This document shows positions 25,475-34,159 of a DNA stretch of 64,000 nt, in pieces. The stretch's first letter is position 1. Every line of letters starts with the position of its first letter. The translations under genes and the position numbers were made by a program. The stretch is taken from assembly GCF_009831625.1 (NCBI RefSeq), contig NZ_WUUS01000006.1, forward strand, positions 62,001-126,000, given 5' to 3'. The notes under the pieces are model-generated. The model saw nothing but the letters and a program-made list of their open reading frames with translations, ran no database searches and was not told where the DNA came from. The stretch is from Halobaculum saliterrae (GTDB lineage Archaea; Halobacteriota; Halobacteria; Halobacteriales; Haloferacaceae).

Positions 25475-26288
25475 GGGCGAACGGACGCCCCCGCTGACCG
25501 ACGGCCCGAACCTCGACAAGGAGGACGTCGTGTTGCGCGTCGACGGGCTCCGGAAGACGTTCGGCGGCCTCATCGCCACGGACGACGCCTCCTTCGCCGT
25601 CGAGCGAGGGACCGTCACGGGGCTCATCGGCCCGAACGGGGCCGGAAAATCGACGATCTTCAACCTCGTCTCGGGCTTCTACGAGCCCGACGCGGGCACC
25701 GTCACGGTCAACGGGGTCGACGTGACCGGCGCCGAACCGCACGAGGTCGCCGAGGAGGGACTCATCCGGACGTTCCAGACGCCCCGCAAGCTGGAGGGGA
25801 TGACCGTCCGCGAGGCGATGCTCGTCGGGCCGCAGCGACAGCCCGGCGAGTCGTTCGTGAAGCTGTTCACGAGCCCCAGGGAGGTCGAGGCCGCGGAGAC
25901 GCGCAACATCGAGGACGCCCAGCGCATGCTGGAGCAGTTCGAGATCGACCACCTCGCGACCCAGCCCGCGACCGACCTCTCGGGCGGGCAGCTGAAGCTC
26001 GTCGAGCTCGCGCGGGCGATGCTCGCCGAGCCGGAGCTGCTCCTGCTGGACGAGCCGGTCGCGGGCGTCAACCCGACGCTCGCGAACAAACTGCGCGACC
26101 ACATCGCCCGCCTCAACGAGGAGGGCGTCACGCTGTGCATCATCGAACACGACATGGAGTTCATCATGAACCTCGCCGACCCGATCGTCGTTCTCGACCA
26201 GGGCAGCGTCCTCGTCGAGGGAACACCCGATGCCGTCCGCAACGACGACCGCGTCGTCGACGCCTACCTCGGGGGGCCCGGCGAATGA
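25467..26288 (+). CDS. livG: Liv-type ABC transporter ATPase LivG
   Basis: This 273-residue ATPase powers import. Walker A is GPNGAGKST (about residue 57), the ABC signature is LSGGQ (about 172) and Walker B is LLLLDEP, followed by the BCA_ABC C-terminal motif (EGTPDAVRND..VDAYLG). ATG 25467 lies inside the end of livM; an upstream GTG at 25458 would add three residues. The stop overlaps livF by four bases. It works as a heterodimer with LivF. Confidence 0.93.
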   Translation: MSEGERTPPLTDGPNLDKEDVVLRVDGLRKTFGGLIATDDASFAVERGTVTGLIGPNGAGKSTIFNLVSGFYEPDAGTVTVNGVDVTGAEPHEVAEEGLIRTFQTPRKLEGMTVREAMLVGPQRQPGESFVKLFTSPREVEAAETRNIEDAQRMLEQFEIDHLATQPATDLSGGQLKLVELARAMLAEPELLLLDEPVAGVNPTLANKLRDHIARLNEEGVTLCIIEHDMEFIMNLADPIVVLDQGSVLVEGTPDAVRNDDRVVDAYLGGPGE

Positions 26289-27064
26289 GCGACCCCACGG
26301 CTCCGGCGGGGACCGACGTTCCCGTCGCGACCGACGGGGGCGACACCGCCGACGCCGAGGAGACCATCCTCTCGGTCGAACACGTCGACAGCGGCTACGG
26401 CGACGTGCAGGTGCTCGACGACCTCTCGCTGTCGCTGTCGGCCGGCGAGGTCGCGTGCCTCATCGGCCCGAACGGCGCGGGCAAGTCGACGGTGCTGAAG
26501 ACGGTGTTCGGGCTGTTGAGGCCGTGGTCGGGGCACGTCCGCTACCGCGGCGACGACATCGGCGGGCTGGCCCCCGAGGAGATCGTCCGCGAGGGGATCG
26601 GCTACGTCCCCCAGACGGAGAACGTGTTCGGGAACCTCACGATCGAGGAGAACCTCCGCATGGGCGGGGTCGCCCGCGACGACGACCTCGGGCCGGTGAT
26701 CGACGAGCTGTACGACCGGTTCCCGATCCTCACGGAGAAGCGGAACGCGAAGGCCCGGACGCTCTCGGGCGGCCAGCGGCAGGTGCTGGCGTTCGCCCGC
26801 GCCCTCGTGATGGAGCCGGACGTCCTGCTGATCGACGAGCCGTCGGCGGGGCTGGCGCCCAACACGGCCGACGAGGTGTTCGAGGACGTGCTCGCGGTCA
26901 ACGACCTCGGGACGGCGATCCTGATGGTCGAGCAGAACGCCCGCAAGGGGCTGTCCATCTCCGACTCGGGATACGTGCTCGATCAGGGGACCGTCGCGTA
27001 CGCCGACGAGGCGGACGCCCTGCTCGACAACCCCGAGGTGTCCCGCCTGTATCTCGGCGGGTAG
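26285..27064 (+). CDS. livF: Liv-type ABC transporter ATPase LivF
   Basis: This 259-residue second ATPase of the importer has Walker A GPNGAGKST, signature LSGGQRQ, Walker B VLLIDEPSAGLAPN and the LivF-type ending DEADALLDNPEVSRLYLGG. An N-terminal acidic stretch of about 27 residues precedes the ABC domain. ATG at 26285 overlaps the livG stop. It is the last gene of the five-gene operon. Confidence 0.93.
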   Translation: MSDPTAPAGTDVPVATDGGDTADAEETILSVEHVDSGYGDVQVLDDLSLSLSAGEVACLIGPNGAGKSTVLKTVFGLLRPWSGHVRYRGDDIGGLAPEEIVREGIGYVPQTENVFGNLTIEENLRMGGVARDDDLGPVIDELYDRFPILTEKRNAKARTLSGGQRQVLAFARALVMEPDVLLIDEPSAGLAPNTADEVFEDVLAVNDLGTAILMVEQNARKGLSISDSGYVLDQGTVAYADEADALLDNPEVSRLYLGG

Positions 27065-27226
27065 GCGTCCTCGCCGCGCCGCCGTCGTCACCTCCGTCGC
27101 CGTCGTCGCCGTCGGAGCCACGGGGTCGCCGCGTCAGTACGCGTCGTCACGTCGCCACCGCCGCCTCGCCGCCCGAAGACGCGCGGCATCGAAACCCTTA
27201 GTGTAGGAACCCGCCAAGCCGGGCGC

Positions 27227-27493
27227 ATGAAGAAGCTCATCGTCCACGGGGATCCCGGCCTGCGCAAGGACGGTATCATCGAGTACGACGGCGAGGAGAT
27301 GCGCGTCTTCTCCATCCAGCGGCAGGGCGACTACCACGGGCCCGACGAGCCACAGCTGTGGTGCACCATCGGTACCGACGACGAGCGCGAGGACTTCGAG
27401 ACGAAGACGTACGTCCCCCACTGGCTGGACGTCGACACGATCGACGCCGAGGCCCTGGACGTCGTGAAGGCCGGCGGCGACCTCAACGTCTGA
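27227..27493 (+). CDS. small conserved haloarchaeal protein (HAH_0734-like, from memory)
   Basis: This 88-residue protein (MKKLIVHGDPGLRKDGIIEYDGEEM) looks like a small all-beta domain ending in a short helix. The pattern HGDPGLRK and YHGPDEPQLWCTIG resembles a small haloarchaeal family I recall as HAH_0734. It has one Cys and no catalytic site. A promoter-like cccttagtg lies about 28 nt upstream of the ATG. Function is unknown, and it is unlikely to be part of the ABC operon because of the gap and its own promoter. Confidence 0.72.
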   Translation: MKKLIVHGDPGLRKDGIIEYDGEEMRVFSIQRQGDYHGPDEPQLWCTIGTDDEREDFETKTYVPHWLDVDTIDAEALDVVKAGGDLNV

Positions 27494-27525
27494 ACGCCCG
27501 GCGACCGCGTCCCCGATCCGCTCCG

Positions 27526-29916
27526 TCAGTTCTCGTCGTCCCGCAGCGACGACGCCGACGGCAGCTCCGACTCCGTCACCCGGAACACCGTCACCGACGG
27601 CGTCGACGCCTCCTCGACCACCTCGACGCCGTCGATGGACGCGAAGTCGATCATGCCGCGGCCGTCGTAGCGTTCGCGCTCGGCGGACCCGACCCACACG
27701 TAGCGCACGTCGTACTCGCGGAGGGCCTCGACGGCGGCCGCTCGCGAGGTGTACGCGTCGTCGACCGCGCGGACCCGCGAGAAGTACGCCTCGGGACCGC
27801 GGTAGCCGACCTCGTGGTGCCAGCCGGCGACCGTCGGGAGGCCGGTGAGGCTCGCGGCGGGGCTCGCGTCCCACTGGTACATCGTCGGCGAGTGGCCGTA
27901 CCGGGACTCGGCGCCGGGGTAGACTCCCGTCGCGGGCGCCGAGAGGATCGCGGGCTGGCCCTCGCGGGCGTCCAGCCAGTCGATCGCGCGCTCCTCGCTG
28001 GGGTGGAACGCGCCGACGAAGTGGGTGCCGTCGAGCGTCGGCTCGTCGGGATACCCCTCGTTCACGTGCGCCGGGACGGCGAAGGCGGCGTACATCCCCG
28101 TCGACACGACCAGCACGGCGACGAACAGCGCCGCCGCCACGTCGCGTGTACCCTCTCCCGGCCACAGCACCGAGGCGTCCGGACGCGGGACGGCCTCCAG
28201 CATCCCGGCGAGGACGACGCCCGCGGCGGCGGCCCACAGCGGCCACACCTGCGCGTACGTCTTGAACACGGTGTTCATCCGCCCGGGGCCCGCCTGCTCG
28301 TTCAGGTAGACGAGTTCGACCACGAGCGCCAGCCCCGCGCCGCCGACGATCAACACCGTCTCGAAGCCCGCACGGTCGGTCCGGAGCGCGACCCAGCCGA
28401 CGACCAGCAGGACGCCGAAGAGTCCGAGCGCCGGCAGGCCGACGCCGAGCCCGGCGAGCGCCAGCGCGACGGCGCCGGCGACCACCGGCAGGGGACGCTC
28501 CCGGCCGACCGCCCCGAGCAGCCCGGCGAGGAACGTCGCGAGGAAGGCGCCGTGGACGACGAGCAGCCCGCCCAGCGACGAGCGCATCTCGACGGGTAAC
28601 ACCGCCAGTTCGCGCTCGCTCCCGCCGCCGGCGACGGCGACGAGCAGGAACGGCGCGGCCACGACGACCGCGAGCAGTCCGGCGCCGGCGACGAGCGCGG
28701 CCGCGACGACCGGGCGGCCGAGTTCCGCGGGTAGTCGACTGTCGCCGTCGTCGCGCCCGAGCCGAGCGTCGAGCTTGCGCCGAAGCGGCGCGGGAAGGAG
28801 CGTCCGCGGCGGCGCCGGCGCGGCCGCGAGCGCGAGCCACGCGAGCCCGAACACGCTCGGGAAGCTCCACGTGTCGAGCACGACCTGGAAGCCGCCCACG
28901 AGCGGAACGGCCCCGAACAGGAGCAGTCGCCGGCGGCGCGGTTCGGTCTCGGGCGTGCGATACAGCGCGAACGCGAGCGCCGCCCCGAGCAGGAGGAACG
29001 GCGTCATCGTCATGTGCGCGTGGAGATCGCCGTTGAGCCACGCGAACAGCGGGAACTCGTTGATCGTGCGGGGGATGACCCGGCTGGCGGTCCAGTAGGA
29101 GAACTCGCGCGTGACGAGTTCGGTCGCGTCGAGCCCGAGGGCGCCGGCGACGGAGCCCCGGAGGCCGGGCGGGAGCGCGCGGACGAACACCCAGCCTGCG
29201 GTGTGCAGGTTCCCCGCGATCCCGACGAGAAACGCCGCCAGCAAGCCGGCGGTTCGACGCGAGCGCCCGCGGCTCGCGGCGACCGACCCCGCGAGGTCGT
29301 AGACGGCCGTCACGAGCATCGCGTAGAACCCCGCGAGCGCGAGGTTGTAGCCGAAGCGCGCCGGCGTCGCCGTCAGCGTCGTGAACAGCGCCGCGAGCAG
29401 GTGACCGCCGTAGTAGTAGCGGACGGGCTCGCCGGCGAACCACATGTCCTCCGGCGGGAGGGTTCCAGCCCGCAGCAGCGACTTGAGGATGCCGTAATCG
29501 AGGAACTTCTCGCCCGCGCTCGGGTCGACGCCGGGGTCGAACGCGCGGATCAGGACGACGAACAGGAACGCGACCGCGAACACCGCGGCCGTCTCGGCGA
29601 CGACGGACCGGTCCGGTAGGCGCTCGACCGCGTCGTCGTCGAGCGCGACGGTCCCGTCGCGGAGCGCCCCGCGATCGACCATCGCGAGCGCGGCGAGCGC
29701 GAGCAGCACCGCGAGCGCGACGCCGAGCGCGATCGGGCCGAACGCGACGCGGCCGACCCAGAAGGCGACGAGGCCGAGCGTCAGCGCGGCGACGGGCAGC
29801 GCGAACCCGGCTCCCCGAGTCGAGGACCGCGGGAACAGCCGGGACGTGACCGGGACGCCGACGGCGCCGAGCGCGAGAAGAACCACGAGCCAGCGGACGA
29901 CGAGGCCGTACTCCAT
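27526..29916 (-). CDS. DUF2298 (Chlor_Arch_YYY) multispanning membrane protein, putative glycosyltransferase
   Basis: This 796-residue protein has at least a dozen hydrophobic segments. The family-naming triple tyrosine is present (AGEPVRYYYGGHLLAALF, about residues 161-178). Other marks are MWFAGEPV, NEFPLFAWLNGDLHAHMT and the soluble-looking C-terminal part with GYPDEPTLDGTHF. In the family these are thought to be polytopic, dolichol-dependent glycosyltransferases, but no catalytic mechanism has been proved. ATG 29916 (MEYGLVVRWLVVLL) places a signal-like first helix at the start. It lies opposite a family 2 glycosyltransferase and a GtrA protein, supporting a role in surface glycosylation. 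Confidence 0.85.
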   Translation of the reverse strand: MEYGLVVRWLVVLLALGAVGVPVTSRLFPRSSTRGAGFALPVAALTLGLVAFWVGRVAFGPIALGVALAVLLALAALAMVDRGALRDGTVALDDDAVERLPDRSVVAETAAVFAVAFLFVVLIRAFDPGVDPSAGEKFLDYGILKSLLRAGTLPPEDMWFAGEPVRYYYGGHLLAALFTTLTATPARFGYNLALAGFYAMLVTAVYDLAGSVAASRGRSRRTAGLLAAFLVGIAGNLHTAGWVFVRALPPGLRGSVAGALGLDATELVTREFSYWTASRVIPRTINEFPLFAWLNGDLHAHMTMTPFLLLGAALAFALYRTPETEPRRRRLLLFGAVPLVGGFQVVLDTWSFPSVFGLAWLALAAAPAPPRTLLPAPLRRKLDARLGRDDGDSRLPAELGRPVVAAALVAGAGLLAVVVAAPFLLVAVAGGGSERELAVLPVEMRSSLGGLLVVHGAFLATFLAGLLGAVGRERPLPVVAGAVALALAGLGVGLPALGLFGVLLVVGWVALRTDRAGFETVLIVGGAGLALVVELVYLNEQAGPGRMNTVFKTYAQVWPLWAAAAGVVLAGMLEAVPRPDASVLWPGEGTRDVAAALFVAVLVVSTGMYAAFAVPAHVNEGYPDEPTLDGTHFVGAFHPSEERAIDWLDAREGQPAILSAPATGVYPGAESRYGHSPTMYQWDASPAASLTGLPTVAGWHHEVGYRGPEAYFSRVRAVDDAYTSRAAAVEALREYDVRYVWVGSAERERYDGRGMIDFASIDGVEVVEEASTPSVTVFRVTESELPSASSLRDDEN

Positions 29917-30042
29917 CGCTTTCCACGGGTCGCCGCCGCGGTAAGTCCCTTTCCCTCCGCCCCGCTCCACCGCTCCGGGCGTGCGTCGGTCCCGTCGGTC
30001 GTCGACGCAAACCACTAAGCGTCGACCGCCCCGATCGAGCGT

Positions 30043-30336
30043 GTGCCACGTCGGGACACCGCTCGCCGGGACGACGCGAGCGACGACGCCGAGACGGACA
30101 CGGACGACGGAACCGGGACGAACGCGGGCGGCGACTTCGCGGCCTTCGGCGGCAGTCGCCTGCCGATCATCGGCGGGCTCGTTCTCGTCGGGGCGGTCGC
30201 GGGCAACCTCCTCGTGCAGGCGCTGGTCGCCGGCGGCACGCTCCCGGAGGGGACCGAGGCGGCGATGCTGCCCGTCCTCGCGGCGGCCGCGCTGATCGGG
30301 CTGCTCGTGTTGGTCGGCTCGATCCTTCGGCGGTAG
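30043..30336 (+). CDS. small two-helix membrane protein
   Basis: This 97-residue product begins at GTG. The first 40 residues are acidic and low complexity; two hydrophobic helices follow (about 43-63 and 72-94), ending in RR. Composition and position in front of the glycosyltransferase gene suggest an envelope protein, but no family is recognised. Haloarchaea have many such DUF-type small membrane proteins. The GTG start is the only reasonable one. Confidence is moderate because short GC-rich frames are easily spurious, although the hydrophobic segments argue for a real gene. Confidence 0.62.
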   Translation: MPRRDTARRDDASDDAETDTDDGTGTNAGGDFAAFGGSRLPIIGGLVLVGAVAGNLLVQALVAGGTLPEGTEAAMLPVLAAAALIGLLVLVGSILRR

Positions 30337-30394
30337 CCGGCCGCCGCGGGACGCGTTCGCACCGTTTTTACCCGACCGTGCGGAAGTCGTCGCC

Positions 30395-31267
30395 ATGCAG
30401 CCGACCGTCGGCGTCGTCGTTCCCGCCTACCATCCGGACCCCGGTCGGCTCCGGAACTACCTCCGTGCGATCCGCGAGACGATCGACCCCGCCGAGCTCC
30501 GCGTCGAGCTCGACCTCCCGGACGATACTCCCCCACCCGATACTCCTTCGGGCGCCACCTCCCCGGGCGATACCCTTCCGGGCGATGCGGTCGACCCGTC
30601 TCCCGACTCGGCACCCTTCGACCTCCCCGACGGCGTGGACTGCCACGTCGTCCGCCGTCGCCGCGGAAAGGGCGCGGCCGTCACCGCCGGTTTCGAGGCG
30701 CTCTCGACGGACGTGTACGCCTTCGCCGACGCCGACGGCGCCACCCCGGCGTCGTCGCTGGCGGACGTGCTCGCCCCCGTGTGCGACGGCGACGCCGACC
30801 TCGCGGCGGGGTCGCGGCGCCACCCGGACTCCGTGGTCCGGTCCCACCAGACGTTCGCCCGCCGGTTCCTCGGCGACGGGTTCGCGTGGATCGCCCGCCG
30901 TCTGCTCGACGCGGAGCTGTACGACTACCAGTGCGGCGCGAAGGCGATCACGGCGCCGGCGTGGGAGCGCGTTCGCGACCACCTGTACGAGCCGGGGTTC
31001 GCGTGGGACATCGAGCTCGTCGCCGTCGCGGCGGCGCTGGACTACCGGATCGCCGAGGTGCCGATCGCGTGGGAGGACCAGCCCGGATCGACGGTCTCAC
31101 CCGTCGGCGACACGCTCGACATGGGCCGCGGGCTGCTGGTGGCGCGCCACCGCGCCCGGCTCATCCGCGACGACCGGCTTCACCGCCTGATCGACCGCGA
31201 GGACGGCGTCGCGCTGATCGACCGACCGGACGACCGCGGCGCCGTGAGCGACGGGGGTGACCCGTGA
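30395..31267 (+). CDS. family 2 glycosyltransferase, dolichyl-phosphate type
   Basis: This 290-residue enzyme has the GT-A fold: first strand VGVVVPAYH, the metal-binding DxD-like FADADGATP (about residue 109), GSRR, and QCGAKAITAPAW near residue 190. It probably transfers a sugar from a nucleotide sugar to dolichol phosphate for glycan assembly. An insertion between strand 1 and strand 2 (about residues 47-72) contains short DT-P-G repeats not needed for the fold. A TATA element ttttta at 30365 lies 27 nt upstream of the ATG. It overlaps the next gene by four bases. Confidence 0.88.
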   Translation: MQPTVGVVVPAYHPDPGRLRNYLRAIRETIDPAELRVELDLPDDTPPPDTPSGATSPGDTLPGDAVDPSPDSAPFDLPDGVDCHVVRRRRGKGAAVTAGFEALSTDVYAFADADGATPASSLADVLAPVCDGDADLAAGSRRHPDSVVRSHQTFARRFLGDGFAWIARRLLDAELYDYQCGAKAITAPAWERVRDHLYEPGFAWDIELVAVAAALDYRIAEVPIAWEDQPGSTVSPVGDTLDMGRGLLVARHRARLIRDDRLHRLIDREDGVALIDRPDDRGAVSDGGDP

Positions 31268-31788
31268 GCGGCGACGCCGACGGGTCGGACACGACGACGG
31301 ACAGTCCGGACGCGACGACGGACGGCGGGGCGGCCGCCGGGAGCGACGGAGGGGTCGGCGCGCTCCTCTCCGGCGTCCGGATCGGGCAGTTCGTCTCCGT
31401 CGGCGTCGCCGGCGCGACGCTCGAGACGGCCATCGTCGCGCTGTTGACCACGCTCGCGGCGGCCGCGCCGCTGGCCGCGAAGGCGGTCGGCGCGGAGGCG
31501 TCGATCACGCTGATGTTCCTGTTGAACGACCGGTACACGTTCGGCGGCGAGGGCGCCGCCGGCGGGGCGGCGCTGCTCCGTCGCTGGGGGAAGTCCCATC
31601 TCGTCCGGCTCGGAGGGCTCGCGGTCGCGTTCACGACGCTGTGGCTGCTCACCTCCCGAACGGACGTCTCGCTCCTCGTCGCCGGTCGCGACCTCTGGCC
31701 GACCGTCGCCAACCTGATCGGCATCGGCGTCGGGCTGACGCTCAACTACGTCGCCGAGAGCCTGTTCACCTGGCGCGTGCTGGAGTGA
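31264..31788 (+). CDS. GtrA-family membrane protein
   Basis: The GTG start overlaps the preceding stop, so this gene is coupled to the glycosyltransferase. The 174-residue product has an acidic N terminus of about 38 residues, then four transmembrane helices with the family features IGQFVSVGVAGATLETAI, LMFLLNDRYTF and the ending NYVAESLFTWRVL. GtrA proteins are thought to flip lipid-linked sugars or help synthesise them. Together with the upstream enzyme it suggests a lipid-linked sugar pathway to the cell surface. Confidence 0.88.
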   Translation: MSGDADGSDTTTDSPDATTDGGAAAGSDGGVGALLSGVRIGQFVSVGVAGATLETAIVALLTTLAAAAPLAAKAVGAEASITLMFLLNDRYTFGGEGAAGGAALLRRWGKSHLVRLGGLAVAFTTLWLLTSRTDVSLLVAGRDLWPTVANLIGIGVGLTLNYVAESLFTWRVLE

Positions 31789-31912
31789 TTCGGGGCGGCG
31801 CGTCGCTGACACGGACGTCCCCCGGTGTGGTCGCGTGTCGTGGGGGAAACTCCCACACGGCGGCGGGATGTGAAACACAACCCTTACAAGTGAAGCTCCT
31901 GTTCTATTCGGT

Positions 31913-31987
31913 AGCGGGATGGGATAGCCAGGAGATTCCGCCGGGCTCATAACCCGGAGATCGGTAGTTCAAATCTACTTCCCGCTA
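31913..31987 (+). tRNA. initiator tRNA-Met (anticodon CAT)
   Basis: The acceptor AGCGGGA pairs with TCCCGCT with discriminator A. The anticodon CAT is at 31948-31950. Three G-C pairs stack next to the anticodon loop (CCGGG with CCCGG), and the acceptor starts with A and ends with T, both initiator marks. The T arm GGTAGTTCAAATCTACT contains TTCAA. No intron is visible. The 3' CCA is not encoded. Confidence 0.93.
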
Positions 31988-32129
31988 CTTCTCGCGAACC
32001 GACGCTTCCGTCCTTGAGAGGCTCGTCTCGCGTCGAGGTCCGTCCTTCGACCGCATCGGGACACCTCCCCGCTGAGACGCTCGATCGCTGACCGACGTTG
32101 TTTTCACACACCTGCCGAAAGTCGGTGCC

Positions 32130-32582
32130 ATGACAGGGGGTGACGAGGTCGTCTCGTTCGACGTGGACGCCGCGACGGCGGCCATCCGGGACGCGCTCGA
32201 CGACGGCTCCGACCTCCACGTCGTCGCCGCGTTCACGGCCGAGGCGTACGAGATCGTCCACTGCGACGAGTTCACGCGAGCGTTCTACGCCGACGACGAG
32301 GAGATGGGGGCACACTTCGACCGGATCCACCGCTACGCGGGGATCGACTTCTCGGAGATCGGGCTGTTCGTCGACGAGTTGTTCCCCGTCGCGGGCGGCG
32401 TCGAGTACGTCGCCACCGGGATGGAGCACCTCACGATCGTCCGCGTGTACACCGGACGCGAGGGGCTGCTGCTCACGCTCGACCCCGGCGTGGACGTGAC
32501 GACGGCGATCGAGGCCGTCCGGGACGCGATCGACCGGGATCTGGGCGCGACGGGCGATTCGCTCTCCTCGCCCGACGCCTGA
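32130..32582 (+). CDS. conserved haloarchaeal protein of unknown function
   Basis: This 150-residue acidic protein starts MTGGDEVVSFDVDA. The ATG is 27-30 nt downstream of ttttcaca, fitting a leaderless mRNA. It has an alpha/beta pattern with a central helix around HCDEFTRAFYADDEEMGAHFDRI and a beta hairpin EHLTIVRVYTGREGLLLTL. It has a single Cys, no known motif and no membrane segment. It resembles small regulatory-like proteins found widely in haloarchaea, but I do not recognise it. It lies just downstream of the initiator tRNA gene. Confidence 0.72.
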   Translation: MTGGDEVVSFDVDAATAAIRDALDDGSDLHVVAAFTAEAYEIVHCDEFTRAFYADDEEMGAHFDRIHRYAGIDFSEIGLFVDELFPVAGGVEYVATGMEHLTIVRVYTGREGLLLTLDPGVDVTTAIEAVRDAIDRDLGATGDSLSSPDA

Positions 32583-32612
32583 CAGCGGCCGTTCGCTCGC
32601 CCCGAGCCCCGC

Positions 32613-33038
32613 TCAGTTGCCGGTGAAGTCGATCCGGCTGTCGCCGCCGTCGCCCCTGTCGACGCCGCTGGGGCCGAGGTGCTCGAAGGCGTACTCCGCG
32701 TCGTCGACGTACACGCCGCCGTCGGCGACGGTCACGTCGACGCGCTCCATCACCGAGCCCTCGCAGGGGCCGAAGTCACAGAACCCCGTGTCGAGTTGGA
32801 AGGTGGCACCGTGCTTCTGACACCACACCTCGCCGTTCGTGACGCGTGCCCCGTCTCCCTTGTCGAGGCGCACGTCCGTCCAGTGCTGACAGTAGTTGCG
32901 GTACGCGACGACCGTCCCGTCCGCCAGGCGGGTGCAGAACGCCTCCGCGAGCTCGCCCTCGTCGGTGCGAACGGTGAACAACAGCGTCTCTCCCTCGGGC
33001 ACGTCGTCGGCGTCGGCGACGCGCGCGGCCTCGTCCAT
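32613..33038 (-). CDS. Rieske [2Fe-2S] ferredoxin-like protein
   Basis: This 141-residue soluble protein carries the Rieske ligands: CxH in NYCQHWTDV (about residue 51) and CxxH in VWCQKHGATF (about residue 73). The second Cys of the usual disulfide pair may be supplied by GFCDFGPC. It likely shuttles electrons to an oxygenase or reductase. Start ATG 33038 (MDEAARVADADDV) is preferred; the frame is longer but upstream residues look non-coding. It is divergent in function from its pab neighbours, though encoded next to them. Confidence 0.88.
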   Translation of the reverse strand: MDEAARVADADDVPEGETLLFTVRTDEGELAEAFCTRLADGTVVAYRNYCQHWTDVRLDKGDGARVTNGEVWCQKHGATFQLDTGFCDFGPCEGSVMERVDVTVADGGVYVDDAEYAFEHLGPSGVDRGDGGDSRIDFTGN

Positions 33039-33073
33039 ACGGCGGTGATGGGACGGCGCGCTTGTATGCCTCC

Positions 33074-34159
33074 CTATTCGCGCACGTCGCCGTCGCTGCT
33101 GGCGTCGTCGTCGCCATCGTTGCCGTCGTTGCGATCGGTCCCGTCGCGGGGATCGGTCCCGGTGTCGCCCGCCCCGCCGGGATCGTCGGCGTAGCACTCG
33201 GCCTCCACGCGCTCGTCGTACAGCCGCGACAGGAGCGTCGTCACGGGCCCCCCGCCGACCTCGACGCCGTCGTAGGTCCCGACCGGACGGAGCTCGCGGA
33301 TCGACGAGGCGATGAACGCCTCGTCGGCGTTGCGGACATCGTCGGGGGTGCACGTCCCTTCCTCGACGGGGAATCCCTCCTCGCGGGCGATGTCGAGCAC
33401 CTCGGCGCGGGTGACGCCCGGGAGGACCGGCCCGTCCAGCGACGGAGTGCGGATCGCGTCGTCGGCGACGAAGAAGAGGTTCGCCGTCGCGCACTCGGCG
33501 ACGTGGCCGTCGTCGTCGAGGACCACCGCCTCGTCGGCGCCGGTCACGCGGGTCTCGACGCGCGCGAGGACGTTGTTGAGGTAGTTGTGCGTCTTCGCGT
33601 CGCTCGGGATCGCGCGGTCGGACACCCGGCGGGTCTTCACCGTCTGCAGCGTCGCCGGCCCCTCCCAGACGGACTCGCCGCCGGCGTCGGTGCTGCCGCC
33701 CCGGGGGAGCGGCTTCGCGAGGACGACGACCGTGGGATCCGTCTCCTCAGCCGCGGGTGGCGCGAACGCCGGCGTCTCCCCGCGCGTCACCGACAGGCGG
33801 ACGTACGCGTCCGCGAGGCCGTTCGCGCGGAGGGTGTCGCGGACGCGCGCCTCCAGATCCAGCGCCGACAGCCCGAGCTCGTCCGCCGGCATCCCGAGGG
33901 CGTCGAGGCTGCCGAACAGGCGCTCGACGTGGGCGTCCCAGCGCCACAGCGTCCCGCCGTACGCGCGGACCGTCTCGAAGGCGGCGTCGCCGTACTGGAA
34001 GCCGCGGTCCGTCACCGACACCGACGCCTCGCTGGCGGGAACGAGCTCGCCGTCGACGTGGTGGACGAGGTCGTCGCCGTCGGCGTCGGTCGCCGTCGGG
34101 TCGTCGCCGGCGGTTCGGTCCCCATCGTCGCCGGCGGTTCGGTCCCTATCGTCGCTCAT
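33074..34159 (-). CDS. pabC: class IV aminotransferase, aminodeoxychorismate lyase (PabC)
   Basis: This 361-residue PLP enzyme has the class IV fold. The lysine in SDAKTHNYLNNVLA (about residue 195) is the expected Schiff-base lysine, with ECATANLFFV and PGVTRAEVLD as further motifs. It should release pyruvate and p-aminobenzoate from aminodeoxychorismate. Similar enzymes act as branched-chain aminotransferases, but clustering with PabA and PabB favours PabC. The first 35 residues and last 50 are acidic low-complexity extensions. Its start overlaps the pabA stop by four bases. Confidence 0.87.
   Translation of the reverse strand: MSDDRDRTAGDDGDRTAGDDPTATDADGDDLVHHVDGELVPASEASVSVTDRGFQYGDAAFETVRAYGGTLWRWDAHVERLFGSLDALGMPADELGLSALDLEARVRDTLRANGLADAYVRLSVTRGETPAFAPPAAEETDPTVVVLAKPLPRGGSTDAGGESVWEGPATLQTVKTRRVSDRAIPSDAKTHNYLNNVLARVETRVTGADEAVVLDDDGHVAECATANLFFVADDAIRTPSLDGPVLPGVTRAEVLDIAREEGFPVEEGTCTPDDVRNADEAFIASSIRELRPVGTYDGVEVGGGPVTTLLSRLYDERVEAECYADDPGGAGDTGTDPRDGTDRNDGNDGDDDASSDGDVRE

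Noticed and set aside
31789-32129. A protein gene between GtrA and the gene at 32130
   Set aside because: This stretch of 341 bases holds only the initiator tRNA and promoter sequence; the short frames in it lack codon bias.
32613-33494. A longer version of the Rieske protein starting at 33494
   Set aside because: The extension is an Arg-rich antisense frame over the pabC gene; ATG 33038 gives a normal length.
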